Below, in pieces: positions 60,709-64,000 of a DNA stretch of 64,000 nt; positions within the stretch are counted from its first letter, which is position 1; every line of letters begins with the position of its first letter. Below the pieces are notes generated by a model. It did no database searches and was not told the DNA's origin. It worked only from the letters and a program-made list of their open reading frames with translations. Source of the DNA: Candidatus Zixiibacteriota bacterium (lineage in GTDB: Bacteria; Zixibacteria; MSB-5A5; GN15; FEB-12); contig JAOUBJ010000010.1 in assembly GCA_029860345.1 (NCBI GenBank), positions 113,239-177,238 of the forward strand, given 5' to 3'. Position numbers and translations under genes: made by a program.

Positions 60709-61155
60709 TCAGCAGATGACTATAGCGGTCTTGAGTGACGCTATCTTCTGCAATGACTGTGGAGGTGGTTTGGCGCACCACTCGGCGCTCTGTAGCTCGG
60801 GCTTGGCCACATCGGGTCCGGACCAGGCCTGTCCGGTTGCGATTGTATTGACCGGACCGGGGTCCGAGTCTAACTGCGAGAAGTGATTTGTTGCCTGCAG
60901 GAACCTCGAAAGAAAGAAATCGGTGCAGTCACCGCAGGTGTCGTGTTCGTGTAAGTCGAGATCGCCTGAGTCTACCGTACTGGATGCGACCACTGTTGGG
61001 TCGTCGCAAATACAGGTTTGTTCGCAGCTGGCTTCGATCTTGATGCTACCATCGGCCTCGATACAGGTCACCGTCCCGGCTGAGGATGTCAGGATTAAAG
61101 CCAAGTGCAGGATGGAGATGCTCAGGGCGATTGCTCTTTTGGCTGCGTTTACCAT
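60709..61155 (-). CDS. Exported Cys-rich protein opening the metal-efflux cluster
   Basis: This 148-residue protein starts at ATG 61155, eight nt after the -10 box of a near-consensus promoter, so probably from a leaderless mRNA. A signal peptide (to about residue 26, SISILHLALILTSSA) is followed by TVTCIEADGSIKIEASCEQTCIC and DLHEHDTCGDCTDFFL, the same spacing pattern as the Cys/His-rich protein at 54584-55009. The C-terminus is AIVIC. The two probably belong to one family, seen in other bacteria beside CzcCBA-like pumps as hypothetical proteins (recalled, not searched). A periplasmic metal-binding or sensing role is inferred. Confidence 0.72.
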   Translation of the reverse strand: MVNAAKRAIALSISILHLALILTSSAGTVTCIEADGSIKIEASCEQTCICDDPTVVASSTVDSGDLDLHEHDTCGDCTDFFLSRFLQATNHFSQLDSDPGPVNTIATGQAWSGPDVAKPELQSAEWCAKPPPQSLQKIASLKTAIVIC

Positions 61156-61162
61156 TGTCGTC

Positions 61163-61191
61163 TTTATACACAAAATGGAGCAAAAAGTCAA
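61163..61191 (-). promoter_or_regulatory. Near-consensus promoter of the metal-efflux cluster
   Basis: On the minus strand TTGACT (61191-61186), 17 nt, TATAAA (61168-61163); seven nt later ATG 61155. It probably drives the six-gene unit. No MerR-type long-spacer or clear operator palindrome is visible. Confidence 0.65.
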
Positions 61192-61599
61192 ATCAAACCT
61201 GAGCGGGGGGGAATTGCTGCTATTGGGGATGATGGCCTGGCTGCTTTGGAGTGCCTAACAAGTTCAGATAACTCGTTGCGGGTGGGCCTTGCGAACCTGC
61301 GGTGACAAGCCACAATTTCGCTCTTCGTGCCTTGTGGCCGTCACCCTGAGCGCAGTCGAAGGGTGAAATCTCTTGGCCCAGTGCTCATGCCTCGACTGCG
61401 CTCGGCATGACATACAACTCTACCCGGCATCCACTCTTCGAACGCGGATTATGTTGGACGCCCTAAGTGTGTCGATTCCAGTTAGAGCAATCGCGCGAAG
61501 CGTTAGAGTTTGATTCATCTCTGTTTAGTCCTTTGAACCAGCCCCTGCCATACCTACTATATCTACTGTCATAAGAAACCTACACAGAGAGAGCCCGGC
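61192..61599. repeat. Intergenic repeats upstream of S41 peptidase
   Basis: Two 24-nt covarying hairpins lie 20 nt apart (61342-61365, CACCCT/AGGGTG; 61386-61409, CATGCC/GGCATG). The rest shows no gene; the promoter of the S41 gene was not identified with confidence. Confidence 0.6.
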
Positions 61600-62940
61600 A
61601 TGCCCCTAAGAATAGTGCTCATACTCTTGTTGCTCACCCTATGCGGGTGCGAAAACCATCCGGCAACCGCTAGTGCAAAGTTCTCTGCATCCCAGCTTCA
61701 GTCGGACTTTCACCAATTACGCCGACTGATCAATCGAAATCACCCCATGTCCTTCACCGACCAACAAGAGATGGACAGTGCTTTCGACAGACAATTCGCC
61801 CTCCTGGACGACAGTCTGACGCTGATGGAGTTCTTTCGAATCGTCGCACCCGCAGTCTCGAAAGTCCGGTGTGGCCACACGCGACTGACGCTGGGCGAAC
61901 CGGTCAGGGAGAATCTCTATGAATATGGCGACCACTTGCCGCTTGATCTCAGAGTTGTCGGCGACAGTCTCTTTGTCTATGAGACCTATCTGGACTCACC
62001 TATTATCACGCCGGGAAGTGCCGTTCTGTCAATCAACGGCCAGGCCGACACTACTATTATTCGGATCATGAAAGACTGCCTGTACGCCGACGGCAGAAAC
62101 GAGACCTTCAAACATTTCCTGATGAATACCGGATTCCGGTCACTCTATCTTTCCTGTGTCGGCTCGTCAAAGCTATACGAAATCGTGTACATGCCGTCGG
62201 GCGGGTCAGAGCCAGAGCCAGGGTCCGTCACCTTACCGGCCAGGAGCCTGGCCGAGGCGCGACAATTCGCTGAGGAAAACAACCTCCTGACTCCACGCCG
62301 GCCCCTGGTCGAGTCCTTCGTTGCTGATGACAATGAATACGCGACTTTGACAATCCGGTTTTTCGACTTTTATGATGATGTCCAGCGGCTTGCGAAACTG
62401 GTAGACCCGTTCTTTGAGGACCTGGCCGCCCGGAAGACCAATGCGCTGATTCTGGACCTGAGGGGTAATGACGGCGGTGATCCCTACAGTTCGGCCTATC
62501 TTCTTGGCTATCTAATCGGCCGGCCCTTTCGCTATTTTTCGTCCCAATCCACCCCCCTTTACGGTGATTTGCAGACAGTCCAGCCAGTGCCGGACCATGC
62601 CTTCCACGGGAACTTGTTTGTGCTCGTGGATGGGGGTTGCTATTCCACCACCGGGCACTTCTGTGCCCTGCTCAAATCTCAAACGAGGGCGGTTTTTATC
62701 GGCGCCGAGACCGGCGGCTCTTACGCCTGTCATGGCGGCTACAGAGAACACCGGTTGAGGATCAGCGGCCTGGAACTGCTGCTGCCACACACGACCTTTA
62801 TCGCCGATGCCCCGGGTCTCGATCGAGGCCGGGGGATTGAGCCCGATTACATGGTGACGCCGTCGATCGACGACCTTGTAAACAAGACCGATCCGGTCCT
62901 GGCAAAAGCGATATCGCTGGCCCAGGACCTCCAAAACTAA
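61600..62940 (+). CDS. S41-family (C-terminal processing-like) peptidase lipoprotein
   Basis: This is a 446-residue lipoprotein. A short signal ends LCG-Cys17, a good lipobox. The N-terminal helical region (DFHQLRRLINRNHPMSFTDQQEMDSAFDRQ) is typical of S41 lipoproteins of FCB bacteria. A PDZ-like region follows (ITPGSAVLSINGQADTTIIRIM). The protease domain has YATLTIRFF, ALILDLRGNDGGDPYSSAYLLG and LVDGGCYSTTGHFCALLK, in which Ser349 is the probable nucleophile, then FIGAETGGS and GRGIEPDYMVTPSIDDL. GAGAGAG precedes the ATG. Substrates are unknown. Confidence 0.9.
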   Translation: MPLRIVLILLLLTLCGCENHPATASAKFSASQLQSDFHQLRRLINRNHPMSFTDQQEMDSAFDRQFALLDDSLTLMEFFRIVAPAVSKVRCGHTRLTLGEPVRENLYEYGDHLPLDLRVVGDSLFVYETYLDSPIITPGSAVLSINGQADTTIIRIMKDCLYADGRNETFKHFLMNTGFRSLYLSCVGSSKLYEIVYMPSGGSEPEPGSVTLPARSLAEARQFAEENNLLTPRRPLVESFVADDNEYATLTIRFFDFYDDVQRLAKLVDPFFEDLAARKTNALILDLRGNDGGDPYSSAYLLGYLIGRPFRYFSSQSTPLYGDLQTVQPVPDHAFHGNLFVLVDGGCYSTTGHFCALLKSQTRAVFIGAETGGSYACHGGYREHRLRISGLELLLPHTTFIADAPGLDRGRGIEPDYMVTPSIDDLVNKTDPVLAKAISLAQDLQN

Positions 62941-63002
62941 GTTTGCGAATAGGGCTCCGTAATTGCCTGAGAGGCAGCGCGGGCCGTTCAGGGCAGAATA
63001 GA

Positions 63003-63020
63003 TTGTGAATTATTTCACGA
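63003..63020. promoter_or_regulatory. Rex/CRP-FNR-like palindrome 1
   Basis: TTGTGA-ATTATT-TCACGA. It reads as TTGTGAA-N4-TTCACGA, one mismatch from the Rex consensus. It starts 63 nt after the S41 peptidase stop. Confidence 0.55.
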
Positions 63021-63169
63021 TCATTAGCGTGCCACGACGAGCTTTTGATGCCTCTATCGGTTGAGGCTGAAGCTATCCGTCACGGCTCGAAGGAATGCCG
63101 CCTCCCCAAGATGGATCGGCGTTTCGGCTGAGCTACGGCGGCTTGGATCACCGATCAGGAAACCTGAGA

Positions 63170-63187
63170 TTGTGAATTGTGTCACAA
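63170..63187. promoter_or_regulatory. Rex/CRP-FNR-like palindrome 2
   Basis: TTGTGA-ATTGTG-TCACAA, perfect outer arms; the same 18 bases recur at 63882. Confidence 0.6.
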
Positions 63188-63457
63188 GCTCCTTCCCTCC
63201 ACCAGTGCGTTCGGTGACATAGCTGAGGTCCTGTCTGAGTTCCCACTTCGGGCTGGCCGGTCTGAAAGGAATTTGACTGTCCGGATTCGGACATAGGTGC
63301 CGGAGCAGTTTCTTTCTGTCCGGTACAGAACAATGTCCGCCGGGAGGCGGACCAGCCGGTCGCTCGACAGGGCTGGCAGACGTTCGGCGATCAGACCGAA
63401 AATGATGTTCTGCGATCCATATTCGGCTGCTTCGCCCGGCCGCAAGGTTGGCCAATC

Positions 63458-63475
63458 TTGTGATCTTATTCACAA
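63458..63475. promoter_or_regulatory. Rex/CRP-FNR-like palindrome 3
   Basis: TTGTGA-TCTTAT-TCACAA. It incidentally contains one DnaA-box-like TTATTCACA (63466-63474). Confidence 0.6.
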
Positions 63476-63591
63476 TATTGTTTATCGTGAGGGCCTTTTC
63501 GGGGTGGTTTGGGTAGGTATGAGTTGAGAGGTCAGCCGGTCAGATCTCAGGCGGTGGCGAAGCGGACATGGGTCCGGGGCAGAGGTGGGTA

Positions 63592-63609
63592 TTGTGAAGA
63601 CTTTCACAA
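63592..63609. promoter_or_regulatory. Rex/CRP-FNR-like palindrome 4
   Basis: TTGTGA-AGACTT-TCACAA, which is exactly TTGTGAA-N4-TTCACAA, the published Rex operator consensus. Confidence 0.6.
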
Positions 63610-63881
63610 TGTCGGGCTGCCCAAAGGGTCTGATTTGGTCGCTTGTCAGGGTGGGCCGGGGTGATTTGGCTGGTGGGTCGGTTTTGGCTTCAAGTTTGGT
63701 CGGCGGCCTTGGCCTGCTGAGCAAGGCGGCCTCGATCAGCCTTGGGGTCGGGGCTTGTCTTAAGCCGATCAGTAAGAGCGAGGCCGGATCGGCCGCCGGG
63801 CTGCCCTGGTCTCTGCAGGCTGAGGGCGAATCCCCGACAGGCGTGGCCTTTGTTCTGCCTTCGTTAATCCGGCGCGGATGT

Positions 63882-63899
63882 TTGTGAATTGTGTCACAA
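63882..63899. promoter_or_regulatory. Rex/CRP-FNR-like palindrome 5
   Basis: TTGTGA-ATTGTG-TCACAA, identical to the copy at 63170. Confidence 0.6.
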
Positions 63900-63980
63900 T
63901 CTCTACATAACATCATGGACCTGGATATTCAGGCGGGTATGGGCTATCTCTGAATTTGGTCGCTATTGGTTTTAATTGGT

Positions 63981-63998
63981 TTGTGAATTGTGTCACAT
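63981..63998. promoter_or_regulatory. Rex/CRP-FNR-like palindrome 6
   Basis: TTGTGA-ATTGTG-TCACAT, differing from copies 2 and 5 only in the last base; it lies at the window edge. Confidence 0.55.
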
Positions 63999-64000
63999 AC

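Larger units (their letters stand above)
62941..64000. other. Gene-poor kilobase with six operator-like palindromes
   Basis: No frame here has a ribosome-binding site, recognisable motif or neighbour support. Instead six copies of TTGTGA-N6-TCAC are spread over about 1 kb at centre spacings of 167, 288, 134, 290 and 99 nt. A further 15-16-nt motif (TCTGA-TTTGGTCGCT at 63629-63643; TCTGAATTTGGTCGCT at 63949-63964) is shared between the stretches following the fourth and fifth sites. The region continues past the window edge. Confidence 0.6.

Noticed and set aside
2934..61599. CRISPR array from the many repeated palindromes
   Set aside because: Repeats are dispersed over 58 kb, belong to several families, have covarying arms and no regular spacers, and no cas gene is present.
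63458..63475. Possible replication origin (DnaA-box-like TTATTCACA)
   Set aside because: Only one box is present; there is no cluster, no AT-rich unwinding element and no dnaA/dnaN nearby. The match comes from the TTGTGA-N6-TCACAA palindrome.
63585..63887. 100-codon plus-strand frame and two minus-strand frames of about 140 codons in the last kilobase
   Set aside because: They have no ribosome-binding site and no recognisable motif, and they are interrupted or bounded by the repeated palindromes. The evidence is too weak to call genes, though a decayed gene cannot be excluded.

Overview
The window looks like chromosomal DNA of an uncultured, diderm, heterotrophic bacterium of the FCB group, most probably candidate phylum Zixibacteria (GN15) or a close relative. 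This is an inference. Seven secreted or envelope proteins carry C-terminal dockerin-like pairs of the form DISDLV-x-LVDFMF, several of them ending in GG-x-PPP-x-CP. Outer-membrane proteins are common: a TonB receptor, a FadL-type channel, PorT-like barrels and TolC. No rRNA, phage, integrase, transposase or CRISPR array is visible; one tRNA is present.

Layout: 0-8.4 kb holds a truncated beta-propeller protein, GTP-dependent PEP carboxykinase, an acyl-CoA dehydrogenase, an ArsC/Spx-like protein, an O-methyltransferase and a transglutaminase-like lipoprotein. 8.8-16.8 kb holds two large secreted dockerin-like proteins, one of them an M14 metallocarboxypeptidase with a thrombospondin type 3 calcium-binding array. 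They flank a MarR regulator and a small membrane protein that share an operator motif. 17.4-24.8 kb has two polytopic glycosyltransferases, a nucleotide-sugar epimerase, an unusual 23-residue tandem-repeat protein, a glyoxalase-fold protein and a VTT-domain membrane protein. 25-33 kb has a methyltransferase, signal peptidase I, HemW, ETF-quinone oxidoreductase with a small membrane protein, and proline-catabolic P5C dehydrogenase. 33-41 kb has three tandem cohesin-like/dockerin-like paralogues, a TonB-dependent receptor and an MFS transporter. 41-51 kb has membrane and outer-membrane proteins, a retropepsin-like protease, and the glycolytic run gap-pgk-tpiA-secG followed by tRNA-Leu(GAG) and a strong terminator. 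51-53.5 kb has a tiny leaderless membrane peptide and two more dockerin-like paralogues. 53.8-61.2 kb is a six-gene, minus-strand heavy-metal RND efflux cluster bracketed by two Cys-rich exported proteins. 61.6-62.9 kb is an S41-family peptidase lipoprotein. The last kilobase has no convincing gene but holds six copies of an operator-like palindrome, TTGTGA-N6-TCAC.

Metabolically the genes fit growth on proteins and fatty acids. Exported peptidases and P5C dehydrogenase handle peptides and amino acids, acyl-CoA dehydrogenase and ETF-QO feed electrons to quinone, and PEPCK plus gap-pgk-tpiA serve gluconeogenesis or glycolysis.

The gaps between genes are unusually rich in interspersed palindromic repeats. 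They include a 24-nt hairpin family (16 copies seen) whose arms covary while its core stays fixed, dRS3-like large hairpins, and two MITE-like families with terminal inverted repeats. One further repeat has inserted in frame into a glycosyltransferase gene. Promoters are mostly sigma70-like (TTGACA, 16-18 nt, TATAAT-like), and at least three place the start codon at the predicted +1, suggesting leaderless mRNAs.
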